In this document: one piece after another, positions 1-11,993 of the stretch
Position numbering within the stretch: the first letter of the stretch is position 1
How the letters are laid out: each line of letters begins with the position of its first letter
Assembly (NCBI GenBank): GCA_001683735.1
Contig: LUGG01000001.1
Span: 1,302,001 to 1,366,000, forward strand
Length of the DNA stretch: 64,000 nt
DNA from: Grifola frondosa
Taxonomy: Eukaryota; Basidiomycota; Agaricomycetes; Polyporales; Grifolaceae
Reading direction: 5' to 3'
The notes under the pieces: model-generated
The model's input: the letters and a program-made list of their open reading frames with translations, nothing else
Told to the model about the DNA's origin: nothing
Database searches by the model: none
Translations under genes and position numbers: made by a program

Positions 1-418
1 CAGTTCGGATACCTTTATCGCCGGACTGATCAGTGGATACGTTGTATTCGGAGACCGCAATGCTGTTAACGAGCAGGTAATGTGGCTCTATCCCATCGCT
101 GAGACTGATGTACTCAAGGGCACGGATGTATTATTGTCAGATCGTTCTCTACGTATGTTCACGGGTTGTCGCGTCCTTCATCCCTCGTGCGACCTCCCAT
201 ATGCCATGGCGTCCACGGCCTCCTCCGCGGTGAAGCCCGTCCCACCCGATGCGAAACACTTTTCCATTTTCGCGGCACTGTGCTGGGGTGCTGTGATGTG
301 GCTCTTCACTGAGAGAGGGGAGACAATACAGCCTGGGATGTTCAGCTCCATGACGTATCTATATCGGGATTCCAATCACTGGGACAGCTTGCGGACGCTA
401 CTATGGCATAACAAGTGA
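1..418 (+). CDS. PMP4: Peroxisomal membrane protein 4 (PMP24), 3' part only
   Basis: The gene starts before the window. Frame 2 reads FIAGLISGYVVFGDRNAVNEQ, then a 64-bp intron (77-140, GTAATG...TCAG), then IVLYVCSRVVAS in phase. The C-terminal part has the family signature: an AALCWGAVMWLF helix, then IQPGMFSSMTYLYRDSN and a short tail ending LLWHNK. PMP4 is a small integral peroxisomal membrane protein of the Tim17/Tim22/Tim23/Pmp24 superfamily with no firmly known reaction. Oddity: after about 60 bases of the second exon the frame must shift by one base near the CCC at 196-198 to reach the C-terminal block. No splice sites explain this, so I suspect a one-base assembly deletion. The identity is firm; the exact middle of the protein is not. 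Confidence 0.8.
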   Translation, partial: SSDTFIAGLISGYVVFGDRNAVNEQVMWLYPIAETDVLKGTDVLLSDRSLRMFTGCRVLHPSCDLPYAMASTASSAVKPVPPDAKHFSIFAALCWGAVMWLFTERGETIQPGMFSSMTYLYRDSNHWDSLRTLLWHNK

Positions 419-522
419 TTGGCTGCCATTGACAGAGTCAATCATTATGGTCGCGAGATTCTACATCACAGCTCAAGAAGATCGTCCAATAGATACCTCG
501 GGAGCGAGCTGGTCCACCCTCT

Positions 523-1596
523 TCAGAACTTTACCACACTTATACTACATGTTAATAGAGATTGGGCAGTCAGTTCCATCCAAGGTCCGCGGATAGGAGA
601 ATTCGCAGAACGCACATCAAGCATTGAGAGTGCAGCCGTGCACGCCTTGCTGCATGTCTGGCATGCATCGAGCTTCGTCTGCACCTCCGCCATTTCAGCC
701 GCCGCGTCGGTTGCTTTATAAAAGAACACAGTCAGCAGTATTCACATGGCTGAGAACCGCGATGCCGCATGCAACTCCACGGAACAGCCTCACCTGCCTG
801 CAGCTGCTGTGCGACAACCCTCTTCCGCTGTTCCCATAGTGCGGTGGTTGTCTGTGAGTGCTTGACACATTGGCCGTACCCATGTGGAAATATCGACTCG
901 CCAATGAGCACCTCGCGCAAGGCCTTGATCCTGTGATCGTGTAGTAACAGAAGCCTGTGATACGCGTCCGCTGTCGGGATCACCTTGACTTCTTCCGGCG
1001 AGTACTCGGACAGAGGCGGATGGAGTAGATACATGCTGGCCTTCGCAGCGATAGAGTCAAGGCCCAATCCTATGGCGTAGCCATAGACTCGCAGGGGGGA
1101 TGTAGAAGCATGAGCAGCAAGGTGCGAGTAGAGACACTGTAACAGAGGCTGGCTCAGCGCGTACTTGTCCGCCAAAGTAATCAAGACCGAAAGGACTGGT
1201 AGTGGTATCGCGGAACCCGGAAAGACGACTCGAATGCGTGTGAAGCTCGCCACTGAGTCCGCGTCCTCCTCGTCGGTTTCATCCGCGACATATGACTCCG
1301 GAGGCGAATGTAGGAAACGGAATAGGAGGTCAAGAAGAACAGAAGGTTCGGTAAGATCCAGGGCTTGGTCGTCGCCATACATGTCCGTCACGAAGTCCGG
1401 CTCACAGCATGCGAACATATCTCCTGTTATCAGAGGGGACATCATGTAGCACGGCGGCAACGCGACGCGACAGATTGGACATACGGAAGACTTGGCTGCC
1501 GGCCTCGAGACAGTCTCGCCGAACCCTGAACTGTGTGCCATCAATCGACCGGATAATGAAGTCGCACCCTGCACCATAGGAGGTGGATGAAGGCAT
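523..1596 (-). CDS. BTB/POZ domain protein
   Basis: I read three exons on the minus strand: 1596-1485, 1423-794 and 713-523. The first intron (1424-1484, GTATGT...AACAG) joins the BTB halves exactly, giving ...GSQVFR|DMFACCEPDF. The N-terminal domain follows the fungal BTB pattern: CDFIIRSIDGTQFRVRRDCL, then LDLTEPSVLLDLLFRFL and VLSVLITLADKYAL. The last exon adds a Cys-containing tail (CQTCSKACTAAL) common at the end of these mushroom proteins. BTB domains mediate protein-protein contacts, often as Cul3 adaptors. Agaricomycetes carry large families of such proteins with unknown partners. The start is placed at the Met just before the BTB domain; an upstream in-frame Met at 1671 is possible. 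The second intron (714-793) ends in AAG and is less certain. Confidence 0.75.
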
Positions 1597-2135
1597 CGCC
1601 GCGACTAGTTTGAGTGCTAGTAGCTTCGGATGGAACACATTATAACCATCGTTGGCGCCGCACGCTGCCACGATCAGCAGAACGCAGCAACTGTCGCGTC
1701 AGGGGTGCGCGGACACGCCTCTGCAACGTAGCCTGACGTGTTAAACGTCGAGTCTGTCATAGTCCAGACAGGTGGGAGTCAGAGTCAAATGGGTGGGTCG
1801 GGGCACTGAGAGAGGGGGAGGGCCTTTCGCCAATCGATAGCGCAAGGGAGCTATTGCAGGGGATGGGCTATCACAGCACTAAGATGAAGTGGGGGTGCTT
1901 CGAACGAGTGCCCTGATCGAGGACTATCGAGAAATAAGATCCAGCCATGTACAAGCACTTGTAAAGGGGATATATGTACATCGCGAAGTAAGCAGAAGGT
2001 CGACCGTAGAGGCACAGTTGACCCTCACTGCCGGTGCCGGAAGACGTAATAAAGCCCAAGGAGAATGAAAAATGGTATCATAAAAGGAGGTAAGTAGGAA
2101 GAAATGGGTCAGTTCTATATAGTCCTGCGTGTGCC

Positions 2136-2999
2136 CTACATGATAATACACTTTCGCTTCTTCTCCTCCTTCGGTGGTCGCACCGGACCCTGGATGCCCT
2201 GTTCCTGCTGCTTCGTTGACCGTAGCAGCCTGACCAGGTTCGTGAAAAGACGTTCAACGTTCTGCGCTGTTTTAGCAGAGGTTTCGAGGAATTCGCAACC
2301 AAAAGCTCGCGCGAGTTGTGCTCCCTCGTCTCGTGAAACCTCTCGTTCGTACTGTTTGTCACATTTATTGCCGACAAGCATGAAGACCGGCTTCTGTCGC
2401 TTGACTTTCAGCATCGCTTGCCGAAATACGTCCAGGCGATCAAATGTCGCCCTCGACGCGATTGAGTAGACCAGGATAAATCCCTGGCCTTCTCTGAAAG
2501 AGCGTTGGGATAAGAACACCGGGATCACGCGAGAGTGTCCTCACCTGACCCATTGGTCCCTTAGCGTTGCGTATTCCTCTGCAGTGAGATACGACAAGTG
2601 TCTCAGGTAGTCACGAAACAACAGGGAGTGGCACATACCTTGCCCAGCCGTATCAATCACCTCCACAAAGCACATGCGGTTGTCAACTACAAGTTGTTTG
2701 CGATATGCATCTTCTATCGTTGGATCATATGTCTACGGAGAGTGTATTCAGGCAAACGATATAAACGTGTGAGCGTGAGACTTACCTCTGTTAAGAGAGG
2801 GATAGACGGGTCGACAATTTCAGAGCCCAGCCATAGTGCGGGGTACGTCCTGCTCACCGACAAAACAATTCAGCGTAAACTGTGGGGAAGGGTCAGCTCG
2901 GATGCAATAATTACTAATTCGCTAGTGACGCACTTGTACAGCCAACGCCGTCTTTCCGACGCCTCCGTCTCCAAGAACGGCTACTCTCCAGCTATCCAT
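2136..2999 (-). CDS. Ras-family small GTPase with CaaX box
   Basis: A membrane-anchored signalling GTPase. Exons are 2999-2934, 2879-2858, 2787-2786 (2 bases), 2732-2639, 2578-2545 and 2493-2136. All Ras motifs are present: P-loop GDGGVGKT, switch [13 protein letters not shown], switch II DTAGQEEY with the catalytic Gln, NKCD and ETSAK. The C-terminus is a polybasic stretch followed by CIIM, a CaaX box for lipidation. The protein is about 210 aa, normal for Ras. Thr replaces the usual Ser after the P-loop Lys, as in many GTPases. In basidiomycetes Ras proteins act in polar growth, mating and cAMP signalling. Whether this is the Ras1 or the Ras2 paralogue needs a tree. The 2-base exon supplies the last two bases of the Glu codon in FVETYDPT and is discussed as a finding. 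Confidence 0.92.
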
Positions 3000-5460
3000 G
3001 TCTAGCGCACGAGCGATGAGGGTAATGATGACCAAGGATGAGCGCAACAGCGTACCTCAAAGGGCGGAAAGGAGAGTATAGAATATGCAAGTCTACGAAA
3101 TGGGATCATGAAATTGGCCGCTTGATCGGCCGTGCGTAAGCACGCACCTTAAGAACGAAAGAGCAGCCAGCAGGTAGTGTTCAGGCACGGAATGGCGGAA
3201 TTGATGACAAGAGAGCTTGGTGAAAGATAAAAAAGCAGAGATCTGAACGTCGTGCAAAATCGTGCAGGGTCGTAAAGAAAAAGGCGTGTAGGAGCCTTAG
3301 CCTTGAGCTGGTGGACGTAGACAGAGTACAGAATAACCTTCACGCGCTGGAAAGCGCCCCCCTCGTATTTCTAGTAGACTCGCAAACACAGCCAACTTTT
3401 CCCCCTTTTCCGGCCGGAACCGATGTCCAGATTTGGGACATTAACACCAATTTTTACAAAACCCATCCCAGTTTGTGTCTATCCTTCTGAGATTAATGAA
3501 TTCACGACTCCTTCCTATTCCTCCCGTGCTTCTTCAAGGGTCCCCGTTGTTGCTCAAACTTTCTAGTCAGACGCCTCAGCGATGCCGCCACCACTTCTCC
3601 GTGCTTGTCCCACTGGTTCGGACATCGCCGAGTCATCTTGTCAAGTATAAGTACTCAGGCAGTGGTTATTACATCGCTAGATATTCTCCAGTCAGCGAAC
3701 ATAGATTTGCAGCCGTATTTGCCATGCGTTTTGTTCAATTTCGTTCGTGTATTAGACCACAGACTCAGAAAAAAGTCGCGGATCAACTTACTTATTGAAG
3801 CGCTAACAATATATAGATTTAGTCATCATAACTGTGAAACGACACATACCAGTTGACCGGTTGGATATTACCCTTCAGTCGAATCGATACAACATCCCAA
3901 GGCCTTCTCACAAACCTTCGATTGAGTGAACCACACGTTTGCCAAGAAGACGATTGTCTTGGACACTGCGATGTACTCTATCCGTGTCGTCTCATACGTA
4001 ACATACCTCATCGAAGTTGACCGAAGGTGTTCAGCCGGGATGATAAGGCATTCTGACCTCCGTCTGAAATACTTTCCGAGAAGTCGTAGAGCCATACGGC
4101 CGAGTGGAGGTGACAGAAGCTACTGAGAAACTGCGCAGCAGGAGCAATTGTCAGTAATAGTTCATAGGCATGACAAACTCCCTTACATATTGGAGGAGAA
4201 CGAATCTGGCCCCAGCGGTGGTAACTGCCGTACGATAATGAAACTCTCTTAGAAGGTAAGGTCGGCATGTTTATTGTGTAGACCCAAGGTCACACACTTG
4301 AGCATATGATCACGTTGAACAGCGCCCGAGAACAGGTGCATTCGGACCTCCGTGATGGCTATCTGATCCGGGTAAGGCATAAGACGGACCCGCCCAAGAC
4401 GGTTCATACCAGGGCTACCTATCTGAACGCCGGCAGAGTGTTCAGTCATGTGTTGGGACACGAAGATACAAATGACTGTCCCAGTGCAGGGAGGATGGAA
4501 GTAAACCGGCCGGGTGGAGTCCAGCCGATGTTCAACGTTGGAGCAGCATGCCAATGTTGGAGGCAAAGGCGATACTGATGAGCGTCAGGCAAGTGAAAGC
4601 ATCAAGATGGCAAGGCATAGCCGATTCATGCGTGGAAGCTCGGTTTGCGAGGCCGAACCGACGATGCGAAGAGAGTCCAGCTTTGTAGTACTTCTCGAGA
4701 AGGGTCCCAGATTGAAGTTGCACATGTTTTGAGACCAGGTGAATGCTCCGATTATACCGCGGAAGAGGATGCCATTTGGCATAACCCTAATACAATTGAG
4801 GGCGTCAGCGGCTGTTGGGCGTCACAATTCCGCGATGCCTCGGACTGACAAAAATTGAACTTTAAGAAGGCGTCTGGTCTTTGGGTCGGAATTGCGATAT
4901 CGAGGATCCATCTTCTGTCCGGCTCGGGTTACTATAAATATAAAGACCGCAATTAGTAGCCCGCCGGTGCAATGCGCAATGCGTTCACCCCTAGTGACCG
5001 TTGATTTCAGATCGCAGTGGGTAAGTTTGATTTGAATATGTGATGGTAACCGAGCAAGACGAAAGCAATCGTGACACCATGAACCAGGGGAGCCATCCAT
5101 AGTAACATTTATTCAGATGGGAGTGCAACGCTCGCCACATTGCAAGCACGCCTTCAACGCGTTGCAATCTCAACTGAGATACCGAGGAGTGGCAGACAAA
5201 TAAGTTGAATGACGGGATCAAAGAAACATTGAATGTGGCTGCGAGGAAGGGACAGGCCACATCGGTATCTATAGATCAAGTTTAAAGTAAAATCAGCGTA
5301 CCTGGTCTGGAATGCCGACCTGAAAGGACAAATAATGCTGGGAGACTACGCCGTTACATAGAGTTAGCACGGTCCGCTGGACAGCCGTCACCCTACGCCC
5401 TGCACACCACCCAAATTGAACTCTCATCCCATTTGATAACATACAGATCCTGTGTTGTCG
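3000..5460. other. No recognisable gene; Ras promoter then unresolved DNA
   Basis: The first 400 bases upstream of the Ras start are presumably its promoter and 5' UTR. Beyond that only short frames of up to about 105 codons occur on both strands. A plus-strand stretch at about 3605-3790 and minus-strand stretches around 4530-5260 contain a few hydrophobic runs that might be remains of a membrane protein, but I could not join them through plausible introns or match them to a family. Confidence 0.5.
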
Positions 5461-8400
5461 GCGTCAGTCAATCAGTCCTATCGCAGTCCGGGGAGATAGC
5501 AAGGGAGGATAGATTAATGACATGGGTGAAGCCTGCAACAGACGAAAGTGCACCGCAAATTGCCGGGGGTCGAGTAAGTTCATTTTGAATCCGATCGCGT
5601 TGAAATCGAACACATACTTCCAAACCCTAATACGCGGAGGTTTTCGATTCCAGTCGATGGCGGCCTCGAGCTTCCGGCGCAAAAAAACATATATGTATGT
5701 TCTCTTCCCTTCATCGATGGAACGCACCTCTCGGCCCTCGGGATTGCTGCGCATGTTGTGCAGATGACTGACCAGCATGGGACGTGTGGTACTCGTGTTT
5801 GGTGGCTCTGGTGGCACTGGTCCATATTCTTGCTTCTAGGGCTGCCCATGATGGCCTCAGTCAGATACCGCGAACAGCGGGATACTATTAGTATCCTTCC
5901 GTCTCTGTGACCCACAAGATCATCTTGATATCCAGTCATAGTTCGCCATACTGTGCGTGCAATTTCTGTTCCATTTTGCCCAAATGGATGACGGCGTACT
6001 GTTTCCAGGTTCGTTGTAGTTGGTCCTACAATTTCTGTATAGTTGTATCTCAGAGCCCGGAGACACATGGATACCGAAGACTCCCTAGCGCCGAAACTGC
6101 AGGTAAGCTCACCTTAATTCCTACTGCTTCTCGCAGACTGTACTAGAACGTCCGTCGGCGCACACGGTGGCGATTTCCAGGTGAGAACACCAGCTTTCAG
6201 ACTACCCGATCCAAGAGAGTTCAATGCACATGCACATATGCGCCCTCCACCCTACCACGTATCGCATTCCTATTCGACGGGGATACGACCACCCTGTATT
6301 CTGGGGTCAGATGCTATAGGTTCCAGTGGAAAAGAGGAGCACTTTTCCAGCGTGTTCCTCATTCTCCGTGGGTGACTGAGCCAATTACTTGTCTATCTTT
6401 TATGACTCACTTCCCGGAATCTTAATTCCTGCATGACGTGGGGTGTTCGGCATACGGTATGACTTTTACCGGCCGTGACCTTTTTGTGTACCGACATTCT
6501 GTCTTTCAAACGCTGTTAGAACGGCACTTTTGTCATGCTTTACCTCATTCCCATCTCAGTTAGTGGGGCTGTAGGATCCTCAAAATTATTGACCCACAAT
6601 CATCGCTCCTTTGGTACAGTTCTCCTCAGGAAGCTATTATTATGGTACAGTTCGGCTGACAAAACCAGTGGAAGAACTCCGGCAGACCATACGTGTGCAA
6701 ACAGTGAGTAGGAACAAAACGCCAGATGGTGAATCATACGCTACGTATTCCACACTCTAAGTTTCCCGCCCCTGCGTCACTGATGATACACGGTCATTTT
6801 ATTATACAAGCATAGAATTCGCAAGTGGATTTCGCATTTGGCTATTTCTCCTTCTGAAAAAGGTTGTGCCGTCATGTTATGTCTTACCTTCTCTCTGTTT
6901 CGATGCAGTCGCGTCCATTGGCCGTCCTATACCTAATATTCTCGGTCCTTCTTGGTCATTCGGTTGTGTCTAGGAATTGAATACGCTCGCTTCCGCCATG
7001 GCTCAATTTTTGCCTTTTGTCCGCTGGTGCTAGAACATTTCTCTTTCTCGAGATCATCTCCGCGATCTGCATATATTTCAAAGCAGTATCGTGGTTACCC
7101 TCTCGAAAAATCCCGTGATTCAGCATGACGCTTATCTCTGAATCTGTCAGGAGTTTGATCATGGAGTTTGAATTTTACCAGTCGAACGCGGTCCGCCCTA
7201 TACGAGGCGCATCAAACGGCCAAATAGTAACCGCCATCGTACAGATAGATTTTTGCGGTAGGAGCCTTTCTTCTCATATCCGCTGTTTGAGCTTGTTGAA
7301 GTTTGTTTCGAACCCTCGGCCACTCCTACCTTTTTCAATTTTGGTCCCAGGGACGACGGTGCGTCAACAGTTCTCCAATGATGCCTCGGGTGCAGTCCTT
7401 AGTTTATGTGCGATAGAATCGGAGACTGCAAATGTCCGTCGGGATTAACCCGTGCCTCGAACCACTCTTCATCATCGAGCCCCAGCACGTGTAGGACGCG
7501 TTGTTGCTGAAGAAATAAGTATATGGAGCTGCATCCGCCGTTGCCACGTCTTGGATGTATATTTTTTGTACTGAAACCTTTTGCAGCCGTTTATTCATCA
7601 TCAGGAAGAACCACGTCCCGCGCTTCACGGCGATCACTGAGAGGCCGGTCGAAGCAGGCTGCGCACGCACTCATCGCTGACGAAGAGCATTACAAGGGTT
7701 CCGTGTCCTCTCCGCAAACTATCATGCGCTCCAGTCGAGTTCCACAGGTATTATATTTGTCGTTCTCCGCGCCCAGCGCCAGCACAACGCACAGGGCCAC
7801 GTCCAACACGTCCAGCAAGAACACAGATTTACGAATACGCTCGTGCTGTAGACGTTCTGGCAACTCGTGTCATCTTGGCTTACTCTGATCTCGCTGGATT
7901 TAACTCTGTAATTTCGCAGAGCCCGAGAGCAGCGCAGCTGTCTATTCTTTCTCGGAGTGGTCGTGAACTCATCTTTTCTCCACTCTCAAATAGCTCCCAG
8001 TGGTCGCTTCGCATCCCGGTCTCCCCGTCCTTCTCAAGCGCACCGGCGCGCTACGTCCCACGGTCTTGAACTGGCGTCTTTCACAACTCAATCGTGCCCA
8101 CCCGGGCAGAACTGCTCTCATTATTGCAATAAGCAGAGGCTAGCCCTCGTCCATCTCTTACTCTTATATGCATGTGAGCGCCAGAACTCCCACGTTTGTG
8201 CGCCGCCGTCGAGCTAGTATGGCCTCGTCTTGTGATTCGGGGACGGAGAGGGGTCATCTTCGTAGGGGGAAGAAAGGAGGTCAGCCCTTGTCGCTCCTCT
8301 TGCTCTTATATTCAGTAAGCAGGGCTCTCGCATCTATCCATCCACGACTCACACTTCAGCGCGAATCTATGTGTCTTCGCGCAGCACTCGGAACGAATGC

Positions 8401-9996
8401 AGGTGCTCGGCAAGGGGGTCTGGCTACTTATCATCGTGGCCCCGCGCGCTCGACCTGTATCCTTATCCTCACGACAGCATGATATCTACACTCGGGCCCG
8501 GTCATGGATGTGATATTGGGAGGCTCAGGCATGCCCAAGTTGCCATTCGTGGCGACTGCACTGTCAAAACCCGTCGCGTCTTCTCGTTCTCGGCTGTGTG
8601 GCCCTGTCTCTTGCTCGCGTCCCCTACTGCCCCGCACTTCAAATCCTTACCCCAGATGACGCGATCGTGCATGTGCGGTCTCTTGACGCGTCTTGGGGAC
8701 TGCGGCTCGCCGCGCGCGTACCTACGGTGTCTCTAACCTCCGGTCTGTGTTGTGTGCACTGTATGCTGTACTCTGTGCTTTTCATTTGTGGCGTGTGGCG
8801 CAGGCTGGGCATGTCTGTCTCTGAAGGCTCAATGATACCCTCTGTCTCCGAGCCCGCACACTCTTGGCTTGGGAGCCGCGCGCCTTGGGTCTTGGGTCTT
8901 TCGTCATTCGGGGTAAACACAATGTCAAAATGCACTTCTCATTCCTCGGCCATCCTCCCGCAATGCGTGCATGCCGCGCCCCATTCCCATGCTCGCTCAG
9001 GAGGCTGCAAATCTAAGCGCGACGGAACATGTAATCGAGCACGAAGAAGCTCGCGCGGCGTCTCTGGCGCGTCTTCGTGTGCGGGGAATCCATGGCGCAC
9101 CGGGCGCGCGCTGTCGTTCTGCTAAGCGATGCTTGCATGCCTCCGACGCGGAATGCGGGGCCCCAGCCCAACTCGGACGTGACTGCGAGCAGGCATGGAA
9201 GCATGTACGACATGGGCTAGCTGCGTCGATCCACAACACCGAGGATGCGGGGAACGCCAGATCGCCAGGTACTTTCGCCGGTGTCAGCTGGCCCAACTCC
9301 GGGCATGGTGATAGTGTGGTTACTCCTACAGCTACGTCCATACATGCTACCGATGTATCTGCCGCGCGTATATTTCCAAAACGTTCACTGCATATCCAAC
9401 GGTCGGAAGCTTGGCATTGAGGCACTGTCAGCAGATGAAGATAGAGATTCGCCAGATATATTTTGTGCGCAGTGGCGACGTGTGGCAGATGATCTTCACA
9501 AGTGTACCCAAAGTGTATCAGTTGCATCAACATGCTGTGCGCCGGTCGCGGTGATGGCGGATGAATAGCTACTTGCTCGAGCAGAGGGGACGAGTATGAT
9601 TGTACAAACAACACGTATTGCTTCAATTTGGCTAAAGAGACACGGGGCGGATCGTGAAATAATATGAAGGGCACGGGAAAAAAAAATAGTGTGGGCCCCC
9701 GACCGCCAACCGTGAAGAAGAATGCAGGTGTGGCAGGAAGGGGACAGGGCATGAAGGAGGATACATAGATACAAAGGAAGAGAATAAAAAATATTGCTAA
9801 GCCCCGACACTTTCTATTCTACAACGGTGGCTGGAGGCCGCACCGGGAGAGCGGGCGGTGTTTCGTAGTGTAGGGGTGGAACCCGGGTATATGACAAGCA
9901 TGCGATACTGACGGAGACGAAACATGTCAGCGTGCGGGTTCGCAGGGAGGCAGGTACGCGACAAACCTCTCGCGTCGCGCCGGGGCGGCTAGTGAG
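5461..9996. other. Long stretch without a supported gene
   Basis: Open frames of 60-250 codons exist on both strands, notably 5464-5817 minus and 8997-9752 minus, but their translations are rich in Ser, Pro, Arg and Cys, lack domains, and are contradicted by equally long frames on the other strand. A piece with a good acceptor (TTCTTCAG) reading QQRVLHVLGLDDEEWFEARV on the minus strand near 7470-7515 could be one exon of an unknown gene, as could the minus frame 6956-7162. I cannot build a model from them. Confidence 0.5.
8135..8320 (+). repeat. Two diverged direct copies of a ~45-bp unit
   Basis: Positions 8135-8178 and 8277-8320 align as GAGG-AGCCCT-GTC...TCTT-CTCTTATAT-CA-T-AGC with roughly four of five bases matching by eye. 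Each copy carries a TATA-like CTCTTATAT core. They lie in the gene-poor stretch. This could be a duplicated promoter element or chance similarity in pyrimidine-rich DNA. Confidence 0.35.
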
Positions 9997-10716
9997 TCAG
10001 TCCTGCCTGCTGAGCTCGGCCTGGGTGAGGTTGAGGACGAATGCGCCCTTGAAGTTGGCGGGAGGCTCGATGATCTTGATGGGTTTTCGTGCACCCGGCG
10101 CGCCTGTGCGCGAGGGCGCGGAAAGAGCGAGGGAGGGGAAGGGGCGAAGGGGCCGCGAGGTGGGGAAGGCGGGGGCGAAGGAGAGGTTTCGTGTGGGGAC
10201 GGGTCTTGTGCCGCCCGCGGCGAGGGGGGAGGAACGTGTGGTCTGGCCGTGGCGGGGTTGAACTGGGAGGGCCCTGCGGACATGGTCATGGTCGCTGGGG
10301 GTGGACTACACGTCAATTTTACGCGAAGGAGAGCATTGGGCAGACTCACTCATTGTGGTGGTGGACGGCGGTGGACACGTCAGAGACGGGTGTAGTGGGC
10401 TCGTCGAGACGGTGCTGAGGAGAAGAGGGGAGTGGGGAGAGAGAGGAAGGACTTACGGAAGAAGAGCAGGAGAAATGGGGAGGGGTATATATGGGCGGAC
10501 AGGGCAGAGCGTCAACCCCAACGGATTTGAGGAGTTGATGCAACTCTTTGATCCAAATAGATCACCGTTTCCTACTCCGGCCTCAATTACGTAACACAGT
10601 GCAATTCCCAATCGAGAGCACTCACCAGCACTAACTCCAAAGAACTCGTCCCCACCAATGCCCAGCCACCCGCTCTCATCGTCCTCTTCACTCCCCTCCT
10701 CGTCCTCGCCGTGCAA
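9997..10716 (-). CDS. Uncharacterised acidic, Pro/Ser-rich protein
   Basis: I do not recognise this gene. On the minus strand a 5' piece is acidic (GEDEEGSEEDDESGWLGIGG, about 10713-10640) and ends at a good donor (GTGAGT). A short exon follows from about 10410 (HRLDEPTTPVSDVSTAVHHH) after a CTCAG acceptor. It continues after a further intron (GTGAGT...GTGTAG) into a Pro/Ser-rich stretch beginning MTMSAGPSQFNPATARP. The last exon (10103-9997) is orderly: RKPIKIIEPPANFKGAFVLN, then LTQAELSRQD and a stop. Phase between the Pro-rich part and the last exon does not fit without a shift, so either an intron is missed or a C-run has a base error. Exon borders are provisional. No function is proposed. 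Confidence 0.4.
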
Positions 10717-10749
10717 CGCTGTCCACCTCCGCGGATATCGCGCCTAACG

Positions 10750-11993
10750 AGTCTACACGCGTACACCCGTGCTCGCCACCCGACGACCGCTCGCCCGAAC
10801 CTCCCCGACGAACAGTCGGCCTCGCATTCCAGCCTCCGGGTGTATTAATTGTATTCTTCCTCTCCTTGCAACACTTCTCCCGTCTCGTGATTACCGCGCC
10901 TCGTTTCGACCAGCCGTCCCCAGCCTAAGCTCTCGCACCTTCCACGCCAGCACGCGGGTGCTACGGAGGCCGCTCTGACTGATCACTGGAAGCTTCCTGC
11001 GGCAGCGCCGCAGGACACACGCTGCCGTAGGATACAGTAGTGCAAGACATGACAGTGAGCACGTTCCGGCGATATTTCTGTCGTGTGTTGGTCGTGCGCA
11101 TTCCTATCAGATGCCCCGCCTTCCCCAACATTCCTCCATGCTTCGTCTTCCCAGCCCCGTGCTGATCCCTAGTCTAACTGCAAACCACCATTCCTGCATC
11201 GCAGTGACCACCCCACCTCCAAGCCTTGGCCGGCTCAACAAACGCTGCCGAGCATGGAGAGCGCTGCACTCCGGTCTATCTATCTGGCCCAACTCTGTCT
11301 TATCGTCCACCCAACCTTCAGGAGGCCGTCTCTCGGCCTGACGACATCTATCATTTTCGAAGATTGTTTGATACCATCTACGTCAAGCAAAATCATCAGG
11401 ACCATCGCTTATCATTCAGTACTGAAGATTAGGGAGACTTCGACGTCGTACATACACAACTAACAACACTCGAATGATAGGTACTATGTGCGTCTGAACA
11501 CATGTATGTATTGATTCGGAAGACAAGAAGGAAATGAAATGTATGTGTCCCAGAATATTCTGATAGACATTCGCCTACAAACAAGGCTAGATGAGGTGGT
11601 GAGCGACTCTAAAAATGGATGGATGATGGACGTAAGGAAAGGGGGGTCGATGCCTCGGCGGGGGAACGCTACGAGTGCGGTTAGGCGGTACAATATGTAC
11701 AGAGAGAGAGGCGGCCGCAGAAGGGTGGGGTCCGTCAACGGATCTCAGACCCCCACAGACGGCGGGGGCCTCCTCCCATGCAACCTCTGGGCGCGCCTCG
11801 CACACTCGCGCGTGCGCGGTGTGCGGCTGGGCAACCGGCGGGCGCGGATGACCTAAGTGTCCGAGACAAGAAGATGGCGGCGAGCAAGACCAAGACCGAT
11901 GGGACCAGCAGCCGTCCGCATGCCCGTCGCGCGGTGGGGCGCTCGCACGGCGGGCGGCGGAGGGGGCGCGGGGTGCCGCGCGCGGGGCCGCGG
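10750..11993. other. Intergenic DNA, no gene supported
   Basis: Short frames on both strands (for example 10769-10978 plus, 11107-11310 minus) show no domain and no consistent intron structure. The part nearest 11994 is probably the 3' UTR of the Yippee gene. The minus strand at 10980-10760 could hold 5' exons of the uncharacterised gene that ends at 9997. Confidence 0.4.

Noticed and set aside
4249..5260. Remnant of a multi-pass membrane receptor (STE3-like or a fungal 7-TM family)
   Set aside because: Some hydrophobic runs exist on the minus strand, but their order and motifs did not match either family and no exons could be joined.
8997..9752. Open frame of 251 codons on the minus strand
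   Set aside because: Rich in Cys, Ser, Pro and Arg with no domain, overlapped by open plus-strand frames, no intron pattern and no credible upstream signals.
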